From CAZCQP01 sp964500895 (GTDB taxonomy: Bacteria > Bacillota > Clostridia > Lachnospirales > JAISER01): 64,000 bases of DNA. This document shows positions 8,546 through 16,212 of the stretch, piece by piece. Each line of letters opens with the position of its first letter. The stretch's first letter is position 1. Below the pieces are notes generated by a model that did no database searches, had not been told where the DNA came from, and worked only from the letters and a program-made list of their open reading frames with translations. The stretch spans positions 1 to 64,000 of the forward strand of contig CAZCQP010000006.1 of assembly GCA_964500895.1 (NCBI GenBank), in the 5' to 3' direction. A program made the translations under genes and the position numbers.

Positions 8546-9217
8546 ATGGACGACCATCTGTACTCGGAAACCATTGAAATGCTGGCGGCCACCATTGCCC
8601 ATGAGGTGAAGAACCCGCTGGCACTCATCATGGCCAATGTGGACTATATTCAGCTGTGTGACAAAGACAAAAAGTTTGAAAAGAACACACAAATCATGAA
8701 GAGCGAGCTAAAGAAAACCAACGAGATGCTTTTGGGGTTTATAGAGCTGATTAAAGCGGCCTACCGCTTTGATGAGGACATTGCCATGTATGACGTGGTG
8801 ATGCACGTGGTGGAAAACTACAAAAAGCGCCATGATACAGGGCTTTCTTTTCAGGTAGACTGCGCCGGGCCAGACAAAAATGCTTATTTTAAAGGCAACC
8901 AGCAGTTGTTTGCCATGGCAGTGTCCAACGTGGTTAAAAACAGCATAGAGTCTATGGGCGGAAAAGGAGACATACATATGGCCATTACCCAGGAGGAGGG
9001 CAAGGTGCGCCTGTCTGTGCAGGACAACGGGCCGGGCCTTTCCCCCGAGGCCTTGGCCCAAATTGCCAAAGGGGAAAAGTTTACAAGCAAAGCCGATGGG
9101 AGCGGCATTGGTGTGGATATTTCCCGGAAAATTATTGCCCGACATGAGGGGGAGTATGCCATTGCAAACGCCTCCACTGGCGGCTGCCTGGTGACCATTA
9201 CCGTGCCCGCAGGTTGA
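8546..9217 (+). CDS. Sensorless histidine kinase
   Basis: At 223 residues this is little more than the catalytic core of a histidine kinase. The phospho-acceptor H-box (IAHEVKNPL, His ~19) sits almost at the N-terminus, followed by the dimerisation helices, N-box (NVVKNSIES, ~128-136), G1 box (DNGPG, ~160) and G2 box (GSGIGV, ~185). There is no sensor domain, membrane segment or neighbouring response regulator. This layout resembles cytoplasmic sporulation or nitrogen-type kinases stripped of PAS domains. Input must come from a partner or from its short N-terminus. The ATG at 8546 follows AAAGGAGG. Confidence 0.85.
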   Translation: MDDHLYSETIEMLAATIAHEVKNPLALIMANVDYIQLCDKDKKFEKNTQIMKSELKKTNEMLLGFIELIKAAYRFDEDIAMYDVVMHVVENYKKRHDTGLSFQVDCAGPDKNAYFKGNQQLFAMAVSNVVKNSIESMGGKGDIHMAITQEEGKVRLSVQDNGPGLSPEALAQIAKGEKFTSKADGSGIGVDISRKIIARHEGEYAIANASTGGCLVTITVPAG

Positions 9218-9289
9218 AAACCCTTGACAATGGGTATATTTTGTTAGACAATATGCCCAAGGTAGGATAAGCGGGAAGAGGTGACAGTC

Positions 9290-9766
9290 ATGGCCAAACA
9301 GCAGGGCGAAAAGCTGATTGCGGGCAACAAAAAGGCGTACCATGATTATTTTATAGAAGAAACCTTTCAGGCGGGCATTGCACTGGCCGGCACAGAGGTG
9401 AAAAGCCTGCGGGCGGGCAAGTGCAATTTAAAGGACAGCTATGTGAAAATAGAGGATGGGGAAGCCTTTGTGTACAACATGCACATCAGCCCTTATGAAC
9501 AAGGCAATGTGTTTAACAAAGACCCTATGCGCAAACGGCGGCTTCTGTTGCACAAGGTGGAAATACGGAAGCTGGCGGGGGCCATTGCCCGGGACGGCAT
9601 GACGGTAGTGCCCCTTAGAATTTATTTAAGCCGCAGCTATGTGAAGCTAGACATTGGCTTGGCCAAAGGTAAAAAGCTTTATGACAAGCGGGACACCATC
9701 GCCAAAAAAGACCAGGCCAGGGAAGCGGCCCGGGAAGGCGTTATGCGCAGCAAAGGCAGTTTTTAA
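9290..9766 (+). CDS. smpB: SsrA-binding protein SmpB
   Basis: SmpB binds tmRNA and delivers it to stalled ribosomes for trans-translation. The 158 residues match family size and carry its signatures: NKKAYHDYFIEETFQAGIAL near the start, GTEVKSLRAGKCNLKDSY, the HISPYEQGN segment, KRRLLLHKVEI, and the basic C-terminal tail. I prefer ATG 9290, 8 bp after GAAGAGG, over the in-frame GTG at 9281 that overlaps that site. The ssrA RNA often follows smpB, but I see no tmRNA here; the next gene encodes an SRPBCC protein. Confidence 0.95.
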   Translation: MAKQQGEKLIAGNKKAYHDYFIEETFQAGIALAGTEVKSLRAGKCNLKDSYVKIEDGEAFVYNMHISPYEQGNVFNKDPMRKRRLLLHKVEIRKLAGAIARDGMTVVPLRIYLSRSYVKLDIGLAKGKKLYDKRDTIAKKDQAREAAREGVMRSKGSF

Positions 9767-9774
9767 CATGCAAT

Positions 9775-9807
9775 AAAAAATTTCCAGATTACCTGGGAAT
9801 TTTTTTA
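9775..9807 (+). terminator. Rho-independent terminator after smpB
   Basis: A-rich lead, stem AAATTTCCAG/CTGGGAATTT with a short loop, then seven T. Confidence 0.7.
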
Positions 9808-9819
9808 CCTATTATCATA

Positions 9820-9848
9820 TTGACACTTATAATAAATACACTTATAAT
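9820..9848 (+). promoter_or_regulatory. Consensus sigma-A promoter for the SRPBCC-MarR pair
   Basis: TTGACA (9820-9825), exactly 17 bp, then TATAAT (9843-9848). The element ACACTTATAATA occurs twice as a direct repeat in and next to the promoter, so it could be the operator of the MarR regulator encoded downstream. Confidence 0.8.
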
Positions 9849-9887
9849 AGACTTGTAAATTAAACCGATTATAGGGAGGCAATGATG

Positions 9888-10301
9888 ATGGAGTTTAGCT
9901 TTAAAACAAAGGTTCACGCAACAAAAGAAAAGGTGTGGGGGTTCTATGCCGACGTACAAAAGTGGTATATTTGGGAGCAGAGTTTGAAAAGCATTACTTT
10001 GGATGGGGGTTTTCAAGAAGGCTCTGCCGGCACCATGGTATTTGAAGGTATGCCGCCTATTGATTATGTGTTAACATGTGTGAGTGAAAATAAAGAATTT
10101 TGGGATAAGTCTGTGCTGCCTTTCGGCACCCTGCATTTTGGTCACGAAATTACTGAAGAAGACCATGGTTATGTATCCATTCAACATACAGTACGGTTAG
10201 AAAGTGACAGCATAACCGAAGATAAAGTTGCATTTTTAAAGCAAGTGTTTGCAGATGTGCCGGATGCGGTTTTACTTATTAAAAAAACGGTTGAAGCGTA
10301 A
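9888..10301 (+). CDS. SRPBCC (START/Bet v1-like) family protein
   Basis: About 137 residues with the SRPBCC pattern: an N-terminal strand FSFKTKVHATKEKVWGFYADVQKW, a conserved Trp/Pro region, a central strand set, and a long C-terminal helix. The fold binds hydrophobic ligands or assists ligand turnover; the ligand is unknown. There are three consecutive ATG codons (9882, 9885, 9888); the last is spaced best from AGGGAGG. The stop overlaps the MarR start (TAATG), so the two are translationally coupled. A MarR regulator with an SRPBCC partner suggests response to a small hydrophobic compound. Confidence 0.75.
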   Translation: MEFSFKTKVHATKEKVWGFYADVQKWYIWEQSLKSITLDGGFQEGSAGTMVFEGMPPIDYVLTCVSENKEFWDKSVLPFGTLHFGHEITEEDHGYVSIQHTVRLESDSITEDKVAFLKQVFADVPDAVLLIKKTVEA

Positions 10302-10759
10302 TGGAATTTAAATCTAAAAATAAAGACAATTCGGAAAATGCAGTTGGTTTATTGTTTATGCGCACCTATAACAAGTGGCATTCGGAAATTAAAAGGCAGC
10401 TAAAAACGCTGGACATCACCCACCCCCAGTTTGTGGTTTTAACCACCCTGGGCTACTTGTCTTTGCAAGAAGCAGAAGTAACCCAGGTGATGATTGCCAA
10501 ACTGGCGGGGATGGACGTGATGTCTGTGTCCCAAATTATCGGCGTGCTGGAAAAGCACGCACTGGTGGTGCGCAGGGAGCATTCCAGAGACACACGGGCG
10601 AAGGCGGTGTCTTTAACCCCTTTGGGAAGGGAAAAAATGAACGCCGCTCTGCCCATTGTTGAAAATATTGATATTGAGTTTTTTGGGTCCTTGCAAAGCC
10701 AAGAAGTGGAGCTTATGCAGCTTTTGCAAGCGCTGAATCAGTATCAGTTTAAGCCGTAG
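10301..10759 (+). CDS. MarR family transcriptional regulator
   Basis: 152 residues with a winged helix-turn-helix of the MarR type. The N-terminal dimer helix is followed by ITHPQFVVLTTLGYL, the recognition region AKLAGMDVMSVSQIIGVLEKHALV, and the wing REHSRDTRAKAVSLTPLGREKM. It is translationally coupled to the SRPBCC gene and probably represses their shared promoter, which carries direct repeats. The gene ends immediately next to the convergent HD-domain gene with no gap, so transcription of the two may interfere. Confidence 0.9.
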   Translation: MEFKSKNKDNSENAVGLLFMRTYNKWHSEIKRQLKTLDITHPQFVVLTTLGYLSLQEAEVTQVMIAKLAGMDVMSVSQIIGVLEKHALVVRREHSRDTRAKAVSLTPLGREKMNAALPIVENIDIEFFGSLQSQEVELMQLLQALNQYQFKP

Positions 10760-12214
10760 CTATGACCGGTTCATATGGTACGTTCTAAAAAAAACGGTAC
10801 GGTGGCGGCACAAGTCTTTCACCAGAGAGGCATGGGCGTCTGTCAGCAGGCAGATGCCCCCATCGTTTTGAATCACCCCAACCCCGTGAATGAGCCGGTG
10901 CTTTTCATAGCTTTCCAAAGGTGCTGTTAAGCCAAAGGCTTTGTGGTGCTCTGCGTAAATTTGCCGAAATAGTCCAATGGGTACATGCCGGGTTAAAAAG
11001 GTTTGGTCAATTTTTAGGAAACCTTCGGGGGGATATTTGTTTTCCAGCAACCCGCTTTGGGCCATGCCCTCCAGCAACTGGCTGTTGTTTAGCCCGGACA
11101 AAATGATGTTGTGTCGCTCGGCAGGTTCCAGTATTTCTGGGGTAATATAATGGTTCAGCATGTCAATCATGGTGGCAATAAGGGGCGGGCAATGGGTGGT
11201 GTGCACATCCAGCCGCTTGATGGCATCCATGAAAAAACGGTCTGTAAAGTTGAAATAATCGTCCGTTTCATCTTGCCGGGTTATCCAGGTGCGCAATGTG
11301 TCTTTATCCGGGAAGCCCCCTTCGCTGGTGGCCAGCAGCCAATCAATGATTTTTTCCGCCATGTAGGTGATGATGGACACGTGCTTGTGGTAAAACACCT
11401 GGGAATAAGCAAAGTAGCGGTTAATGAGAAACTGGTCCGCCGACATAATGCCTTTGGAGTTCACCCCAATCACATCCACCCCAAATTCCGTGTGGTGGGC
11501 CATGTCCAGGTTTTTGATGAGGGTGTTGATTTCAAAAGCACCGTAGGCCGTGCCGGAAGAAAAAGTGTCCCGCAGCAGGTAGTCTATGCGGTCGGCATCC
11601 AGTTCTGCATGAAGAATTTGCACAAACTTCACCAGCCGCTGGTTTTGTATATCCCCGGTGATGATGGCGCATACATCCTCTACGTTAAAGCCGTATTGGT
11701 GGAAAATGTCCAAAATGGGCCGGCTATTGCGAATCACCTGCTCCCCAATGGCTTCGTGATGGAAAGGGTTGGGGCTTTTCTCCATCAGCGTGTGGGTGAG
11801 AATGTCCCTCTCTTCGTCATGTTGGTGGGAAAGGGTTTGGGCAAAAGCTGTTACGGTTTCCTTAAGACTATGCTGCAAAACAGCAGCATCTTTTTTGTAT
11901 GCCCGCTCCCCCACATGGGACAAAGGATAGTGGCCAATGTCGTGCAACATTCCCGCCAGCCGGATAAGCTGCCGTTCGTAGGCAGTAAAGTGCAGCTTAG
12001 AGGCCATCTGGTCTGCAATGTGCATCACACCTAGGCTGTGGGAATAGCGGGTGTGTTCCGCCCCGGGGAAAATCCAGTTGGTAAGCCCTAACTGCTTAAT
12101 GCCACGCAGCCGCCGAAACACGGGCAGTTTTTCAATTTTGCACTCCATTTCGGTTAAGGCGATGTAACCGTGAATGTTGTCTAAGATATAGTCTTCAAAT
12201 AAAAGCTGGGTCAT
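10760..12214 (-). CDS. HD domain phosphohydrolase (SAMHD1/dGTPase-like)
   Basis: 484 residues from ATG 12214 (AGGGGTG 6 bp upstream); longer upstream frames lack a ribosome site. The N-terminal half has the HD superfamily metal-binding pattern: HTRYSHSLGV (His ~54 and ~59), MLHDIGHYPLSH (HD ~91-92), and the distal AELDADRIDYLLRD segment typical of the SAMHD1/dNTPase branch, followed by the SSGTAYG stretch. Family members hydrolyse dNTPs or other nucleotides. The C-terminal ~200 residues are divergent, so the substrate is not certain. Confidence 0.88.
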   Translation of the reverse strand: MTQLLFEDYILDNIHGYIALTEMECKIEKLPVFRRLRGIKQLGLTNWIFPGAEHTRYSHSLGVMHIADQMASKLHFTAYERQLIRLAGMLHDIGHYPLSHVGERAYKKDAAVLQHSLKETVTAFAQTLSHQHDEERDILTHTLMEKSPNPFHHEAIGEQVIRNSRPILDIFHQYGFNVEDVCAIITGDIQNQRLVKFVQILHAELDADRIDYLLRDTFSSGTAYGAFEINTLIKNLDMAHHTEFGVDVIGVNSKGIMSADQFLINRYFAYSQVFYHKHVSIITYMAEKIIDWLLATSEGGFPDKDTLRTWITRQDETDDYFNFTDRFFMDAIKRLDVHTTHCPPLIATMIDMLNHYITPEILEPAERHNIILSGLNNSQLLEGMAQSGLLENKYPPEGFLKIDQTFLTRHVPIGLFRQIYAEHHKAFGLTAPLESYEKHRLIHGVGVIQNDGGICLLTDAHASLVKDLCRHRTVFFRTYHMNRS

Positions 12215-12245
12215 GGGCGCACCCCTATTAAAAATATAAAAATCA

Positions 12246-12412
12246 TTTACATGGGCGTATGAATATGTTATGCTATGGGTAGATTTAAAAGAGGGAGTGC
12301 TGTCACACTCCCCCAGCACAGCCGCTTCAAAGGCGGCAGGCTTTGCAGTTTTATTTTACGGAAATAACCGCAAAAATAACCGCTGTCCTGGCATTGGGGC
12401 GGTTATTTTTTT
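12246..12412 (+). ncRNA. Candidate antisense RNA (antitoxin) convergent with the holin-like toxin
   Basis: A promoter is readable: TTTACA (12246-12251), 17 bp, and TATGCT (12269-12274) with an extended TG. A transcript starting near 12281 would contain a GGGAGTG/CACTCCC hairpin and end at the terminator at 12374-12412. It holds no evident coding region. It would overlap the 3' end of the convergent toxin mRNA, the arrangement of type I toxin-antitoxin loci of the fst/TxpA kind. The RNA is inferred from signals only. Confidence 0.55.
12374..12412. terminator. Bidirectional terminator shared by toxin mRNA and antisense RNA
   Basis: A perfect 10-bp stem AAATAACCGC/GCGGTTATTT with a 15-nt loop is followed by seven T on the plus strand and five T on the minus strand. 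The AATAACCGC sequence is repeated just upstream (12363-12371). The toxin stop codon lies inside the stem. Confidence 0.8.
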
Positions 12413-12480
12413 GTTTTGAAAATCGTAACAATGAGCATTGCAAAGCTAATCATTAAAGATATGGCTTCATATACGCTCAT
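12403..12480 (-). CDS. Putative holin-like toxin (type I toxin peptide)
   Basis: A 25-residue peptide starting MSVYEAISLMISFAMLIV and ending with a basic TIFKTKK. This MSxYEAISLM... hydrophobic helix plus Lys tail is the signature of the small 'holin-like toxin' peptides of Gram-positive type I toxin-antitoxin systems, which insert in the membrane. AAAGGAG lies 8 bp before the ATG at 12480. It has its own promoter (12538-12565) and shares a terminator with a convergent antisense RNA candidate. It is small and easily missed in annotation; toxicity is inferred from the family. Confidence 0.75.
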   Translation of the reverse strand: MSVYEAISLMISFAMLIVTIFKTKK

Positions 12481-12537
12481 GGCCTCAACTCCTTTCGGAG
12501 CAAAGCCCACCGCCCTTATGCGCTTTGTGCCAACCCC

Positions 12538-12565
12538 ATGATAACACACTGCCATACATATGCAA
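12538..12565 (-). promoter_or_regulatory. Promoter of the holin-like toxin
   Basis: On the minus strand, TTGCAT (12565-12560), a 16-bp spacer and TATCAT (12543-12538). It would give a leader of roughly 50 nt before the toxin start codon. Confidence 0.5.
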
Positions 12566-12578
12566 AGAAAATTTACAG

Positions 12579-12607
12579 TTGACAGAACGGTTTTTTTCAT
12601 ATACACT
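12579..12607 (+). promoter_or_regulatory. Promoter of the ylxM-ffh operon
   Basis: TTGACA (12579-12584), 17 bp, TACACT (12602-12607). The leader then contains GTAAAGT/ACTTTAC, a small perfect hairpin, before the AAGGAGG of ylxM. It is divergent from the toxin promoter 14 bp away. Confidence 0.6.
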
Positions 12608-12652
12608 CATACAAGTGTAAAGTGTTTTTACTTTACGGCAAGGAGGCCCGCA

Positions 12653-12991
12653 ATGGAAGACTTTGTATACACCACCTTGCTGCTGGATTTTTACGGTGAA
12701 CTGCTTACCGATAAGCAAAAAACATTCATGGGCCTGTATTACTTTGAAAACTGGTCGTTGCAGGAAATTGCGGAAGACCACGCCATCACCCCCCAAGGGG
12801 TGCGGGATTTGCTCATGCGCACAGTGAAGCTTTTAAAACGGTATGAAAAAGCGTTGGGGCTTATTGCCCGGCAAGAAGCGCAAAAATCCCGGTTAGCGCA
12901 AATGACCCAGTACATTGGGGACATGCACGCCCCAGAAGAAGAAAAACAAACGTTGTTACAATGGATTGCAAACATAGAAAACGACATTTAA
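12653..12991 (+). CDS. ylxM: YlxM family DNA-binding protein (UPF0122)
   Basis: 112 residues with a sigma-factor-like helix-turn-helix: LLDFYGELLTDKQKTFMGLY, then ENWSLQEIAEDHAITPQGVRDLLMRT. YlxM is encoded next to ffh throughout the Bacillota and is thought to modulate the signal recognition particle system. ATG 12653 follows AAGGAGG. The gene lies 20 bp upstream of ffh and is clearly in its operon. Confidence 0.92.
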   Translation: MEDFVYTTLLLDFYGELLTDKQKTFMGLYYFENWSLQEIAEDHAITPQGVRDLLMRTVKLLKRYEKALGLIARQEAQKSRLAQMTQYIGDMHAPEEEKQTLLQWIANIENDI

Positions 12992-13011
12992 GCAGTGAGG
13001 AGTGAGTAGCC

Positions 13012-14349
13012 ATGGCTTTTGAAAACTTGTCCGACAAGCTGCAAGCCATTTTTAAAAATTTAAAAAGTAAAGGCTTGCTCACAGAAAAAGATGTAAAAGA
13101 AGCACTGCGGCAGGTGAAACTGGCCCTTTTGGAAGCGGACGTGAACTTCCGGGTGGTCAAAACCTTCATCAATGCTGTGTCTGAAAAAGCGGTGGGCAAA
13201 GATGTGCTGGAAGGCTTAAACCCCGGCCAGCAAGTGATTAAAATTGTTCACGACGAACTGGTGGCCATGATGGGCTCTGCCCAAAGCAAGCTCACCTTTT
13301 CATCCACCCCCCCCACGGTGTTTATGCTTACCGGGTTGCAAGGGGCCGGAAAGACCACGTCTTGCGGCAAGCTGGCGGGCTCTTTGAAAAAACAAGGCAA
13401 AAACCCGCTGCTGGTAGCCTGTGACGTGTACCGCCCTGCTGCCATTAAGCAGCTGGAAGTGGTGGCCAAAAACTTCAACATTCCCGTATTTACCATAGAA
13501 AATTCCAAAGACCCGGTGGCCATTGCCAAAGCCGCCGTGGACCATGCCCGAGGCGTTCACGATGTGGTGTTGATTGACACTGCCGGGCGGTTGCACATTG
13601 ACGAAACCATGATGGAAGAGCTGGTGGCCATTAAAGCCGCCGTGCGTCCCCAGGAAATTTTGTTGGTGATTGATGCCATGACCGGCCAAGACGCTGTGAA
13701 CGTGGCGGAAAGCTTCAACAGCCAGCTGGGGCTGGATGGCATCATCATGACCAAGCTGGACGGGGATACCCGGGGTGGCGCAGCCCTTTCTGTCCGTTCC
13801 GTTACCGGCAAGCCCATCAAACTGGTGGGCATGGGGGAAAAACTGACGGACTTGGAGCCCTTTTACCCAGACCGTATGGCCTCCCGCATTTTGGGGATGG
13901 GTGATGTGCTTTCGCTCATCGACAAAGCCCAGGCGGCCTTTGATGAAAAGGAAGCCAAGGACTTAGAGCAAAAAATGCGCACCAACAGCTTTACTCTGCA
14001 AGATTTCTTGGTGCAAATGCAGCAGATTAAGAAAATGGGTTCTATAAAAAGCGTGTTAAGCATGGTGCCCGGGTTGAACCAGGCCGCCATTGACGATTCC
14101 ATGATAGACGAAAAAGCACTGGTACATGTGGAAGCCATTATCCAGTCTATGACCCCCAAGGAACGGGAAAACCCAGACATTTTAAATGGCTCTCGTAAAA
14201 AGCGCATTGCCCAGGGCAGCGGCAGAAGCATTCAGGAAGTGAACCGGCTACTGAAACAATTTGAAGACATGCGCAAAATGATGAAACAGTTTTCAGACAT
14301 GACCAAAGGCAAAAAAGGAAAACGGTTACCCTTTAACCTGCCCTTTTAA
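13012..14349 (+). CDS. ffh: Signal recognition particle protein Ffh
   Basis: A 445-residue SRP54 GTPase that, with 4.5S/SRP RNA, recognises signal sequences at the ribosome and docks with FtsY. An N domain (1-~85) is followed by the G domain with GLQGAGKTTS (~107), DTAGR (~190), the DGDTRGGAALS insertion region, TKLDGD, and GMGEKLTDLEPF. The C-terminal Met-rich M domain includes SMVPGLNQ, GSGRSIQEVNRLLKQFEDMR and MRKMMKQFSDMTKGKK. Length is typical. It lies in an operon after ylxM and before rpsP. FtsY is also in the window (18658-19626, opposite strand). Confidence 0.97.
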   Translation: MAFENLSDKLQAIFKNLKSKGLLTEKDVKEALRQVKLALLEADVNFRVVKTFINAVSEKAVGKDVLEGLNPGQQVIKIVHDELVAMMGSAQSKLTFSSTPPTVFMLTGLQGAGKTTSCGKLAGSLKKQGKNPLLVACDVYRPAAIKQLEVVAKNFNIPVFTIENSKDPVAIAKAAVDHARGVHDVVLIDTAGRLHIDETMMEELVAIKAAVRPQEILLVIDAMTGQDAVNVAESFNSQLGLDGIIMTKLDGDTRGGAALSVRSVTGKPIKLVGMGEKLTDLEPFYPDRMASRILGMGDVLSLIDKAQAAFDEKEAKDLEQKMRTNSFTLQDFLVQMQQIKKMGSIKSVLSMVPGLNQAAIDDSMIDEKALVHVEAIIQSMTPKERENPDILNGSRKKRIAQGSGRSIQEVNRLLKQFEDMRKMMKQFSDMTKGKKGKRLPFNLPF

Positions 14350-14391
14350 GTGTATTGCATAAAAACGAAACCCTTTAAAGGAGGTGAAAAC

Positions 14392-14637
14392 ATGGTAAAG
14401 ATCAGACTGAAAAGAATGGGTGCAAAAAAATCCCCGTTTTATAGAATTGTGGTTGCAGACAGCAGAACCCCAAGAGATGGCAAAGCCATTGAGGAACTGG
14501 GCTACTACGACCCCACCAAAAACCCTGCTGTGTTGAAGGTTGACGTGGAAGCCGCTCAAAAGTGGCTGAAAAACGGCGCGAAACCTTCCGAAACAGTGAG
14601 AGCGCTGTTGAAAAAGGCCGGTACATTTGAAGCATAA
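14392..14637 (+). CDS. rpsP: 30S ribosomal protein S16
   Basis: 81 residues with the S16 signature MVKIRLKRMGAKKSPFYRIV, then DSRTPRDGKAIEELGYYDP. ATG 14392 follows AAAGGAGG. S16 binds 16S rRNA early in 30S assembly. The ffh-rpsP-khpA-rimM-trmD order is the standard Bacillota arrangement linking SRP, ribosome assembly and tRNA modification. Confidence 0.97.
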   Translation: MVKIRLKRMGAKKSPFYRIVVADSRTPRDGKAIEELGYYDPTKNPAVLKVDVEAAQKWLKNGAKPSETVRALLKKAGTFEA

Positions 14638-14675
14638 CAACAGACATCTTTCCGTTTTCTAAGGAGGAATATGTC

Positions 14676-14903
14676 ATGAAGGAATTGCTGGAGCTTTTAG
14701 CCAAAAATTTGGTAGAACACCCGGAAGCTGTATCGGTAACCGAGGTGAAAAAGGCCGAAACCCTGGTGCTGGAGCTGCGTGTAGCCCCAGACGACATGGG
14801 CAAGGTCATTGGCAAGCATGGCCGCATTGCAAAAGCCATTCGCAATGTGATGAAGGCCGCTGCCATTCATGAAAACAAGCGTGTGCTTGTGGAAATTGTT
14901 TAG
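14676..14903 (+). CDS. khpA: KH domain RNA-binding protein KhpA
   Basis: A 75-residue single KH domain protein with the GxxG-type loop IGKHGRIAKAIRNVMKAAA (~47-65). KhpA partners with KhpB (EloR/Jag) in Gram-positive bacteria and affects cell elongation and RNA metabolism. ATG 14676 follows AAGGAGG. It sits between rpsP and rimM as in relatives. Confidence 0.95.
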   Translation: MKELLELLAKNLVEHPEAVSVTEVKKAETLVLELRVAPDDMGKVIGKHGRIAKAIRNVMKAAAIHENKRVLVEIV

Positions 14904-14912
14904 GCAATAAAA

Positions 14913-14971
14913 AGGTTGTGTCAAGGCATGTAAGCCCGGGAAAACTTTCCGGCGGTGTTTTGATACAGCCT
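14913..14971 (+). promoter_or_regulatory. Leader hairpin between khpA and rimM
   Basis: AGGTTGTGTCAA (14913-14924) pairs with TTGATACAGCCT (14960-14971) over 12 positions with two G-U pairs, and CCGG/CCGG can pair inside the loop. It is followed by only CTTTT, so it is a weak terminator, attenuator or processing structure that may lower rimM-trmD expression relative to rpsP. Confidence 0.5.
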
Positions 14972-15016
14972 CTTTTCACAATAAGATAAAATTAAAAGTA
15001 GGAACGGATGACCTAA

Positions 15017-15523
15017 ATGGATACGTTTACCATTGGCACCCTGGTGAATACCCAGGGGTTGCAGGGGGAAGTACGGGTTCTGCCCGAAACCTTCGACCCA
15101 GGCCGATTTAATTTATTAGATGAAATATTGGTGGAAACCAAAGCAGGTTTAAAGCCACTGCCCATAGAGCGGGTGCGTTTTCAAAAGCAATTTGTCATTT
15201 TGAAGTTTAAAGGGTTAGACACCATTGAAGCGGTGCAGGGCTATAAAGGCTGCGTGTTGAAAATTCCTGCGGAAAAGGCACTGCCCTTGGAAGCAGACGA
15301 ATATTACTATAAAGACTTGTTTGGCTTAACGGTGGTGACCGAAACAGGAGACGCCCTGGGCACCATCACAGACATTCTGCAAACTGGGGCCAACGATGTG
15401 TACGCCGTAACCGGAGCAGAAGGCAAAACCATCCTCATTCCGGCCATTAAGCAATGCATTTTAAAGGTAGATGTGCCCGGCAAAACCATGACGGTTCACC
15501 TGTTGGAGGGGCTTGTGGAATGA
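15017..15523 (+). CDS. rimM: 16S rRNA processing protein RimM
   Basis: 168 residues. The N-terminal RimM barrel begins FTIGTLVNTQGLQGEVRVLPETFDP. A PRC-barrel follows, starting near YYYKDLFGLTVVTETGDALG and ending with ILIPAIKQCILKVDVPGKTMTVHLLEGL. RimM binds S19 and assists 30S head maturation. Its last codons overlap the trmD start (ATGA at 15520), so the two are coupled. Confidence 0.95.
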   Translation: MDTFTIGTLVNTQGLQGEVRVLPETFDPGRFNLLDEILVETKAGLKPLPIERVRFQKQFVILKFKGLDTIEAVQGYKGCVLKIPAEKALPLEADEYYYKDLFGLTVVTETGDALGTITDILQTGANDVYAVTGAEGKTILIPAIKQCILKVDVPGKTMTVHLLEGLVE

Positions 15524-16197
15524 CCTTTTACTTTTTAACCCTTTTCCCCGAAATGATAGAAGCCGCCGTGGCCCACAGCATCATCCGCCGGGCCATGGAC
15601 ACAGGCGCCATTGCCGTGCGGTGCATCAACATCCGGGAGTTTGCCCATAATAAGCACAAACAGGTGGACGACTACCCCTACGGTGGCGGGGCTGGTATGG
15701 TAATGCAACCCCAGCCGGTGTATGCGGCTTATTTGTATGCCCGGGAACAAGCCGGGCCAGATGCCCCCGTGGTGTACTTAACCCCCCAAGGCCAAACGTT
15801 TTCCCAACAACAAGCCCATGGTTTGGCCAAACACGAAAGCCTTATTTTGCTGTGCGGCCATTATGAAGGCATAGACGAACGGGTGATTGAAGAAATTGCC
15901 CCCATTGAAATTTCCATTGGGGATTACGTGCTTACCGGCGGGGAATTGCCGGCGCTGGTGCTGGCAGACTGTGTGGCCCGTCTACAGCCAAACGTTTTAG
16001 GCAGCCCGGATTCCTTTGTGGATGAAAGCTTTGAAAATGGGCTTTTAGAGTACCCCCAATACACACGGCCCCCGGAATTTATGGGCCGGAAGGTGCCGGA
16101 GGTGTTATTGTCCGGCCACCATGCCAACATTGAAAAATGGCGCAAAGCCCAGGCCTTGGCACGCACCATGGCCAAACGGCCAGATTTGCTGCAATAA
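15520..16197 (+). CDS. trmD: tRNA (guanosine(37)-N1)-methyltransferase TrmD
   Basis: 225 residues of the SPOUT family. TrmD makes m1G37 in tRNAs and prevents +1 frameshifting. Diagnostic segments: FYFLTLFPEMIEA at the start, DDYPYGGGAGMVM, the knot LLCGHYEGIDERVIE and IGDYVLTGGELPALVLAD, and the C-terminal YPQYTRPPEFMGRKVPEVLLSGHHANIEKWR. The start is placed at 15520, overlapping the rimM stop; no better start exists upstream in frame. Confidence 0.97.
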   Translation: MTFYFLTLFPEMIEAAVAHSIIRRAMDTGAIAVRCINIREFAHNKHKQVDDYPYGGGAGMVMQPQPVYAAYLYAREQAGPDAPVVYLTPQGQTFSQQQAHGLAKHESLILLCGHYEGIDERVIEEIAPIEISIGDYVLTGGELPALVLADCVARLQPNVLGSPDSFVDESFENGLLEYPQYTRPPEFMGRKVPEVLLSGHHANIEKWRKAQALARTMAKRPDLLQ

Positions 16198-16212
16198 AGA
16201 GGGGGATTCTTT

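Noticed and set aside
9767..9887. tmRNA gene after smpB
   Set aside because: Only a terminator and the next promoter are present; no tRNA-like ends or tag frame were seen.
11111..12034. 307-codon plus-strand open frame
   Set aside because: It lies antisense inside the HD-domain gene, whose conserved motifs establish the coding strand.
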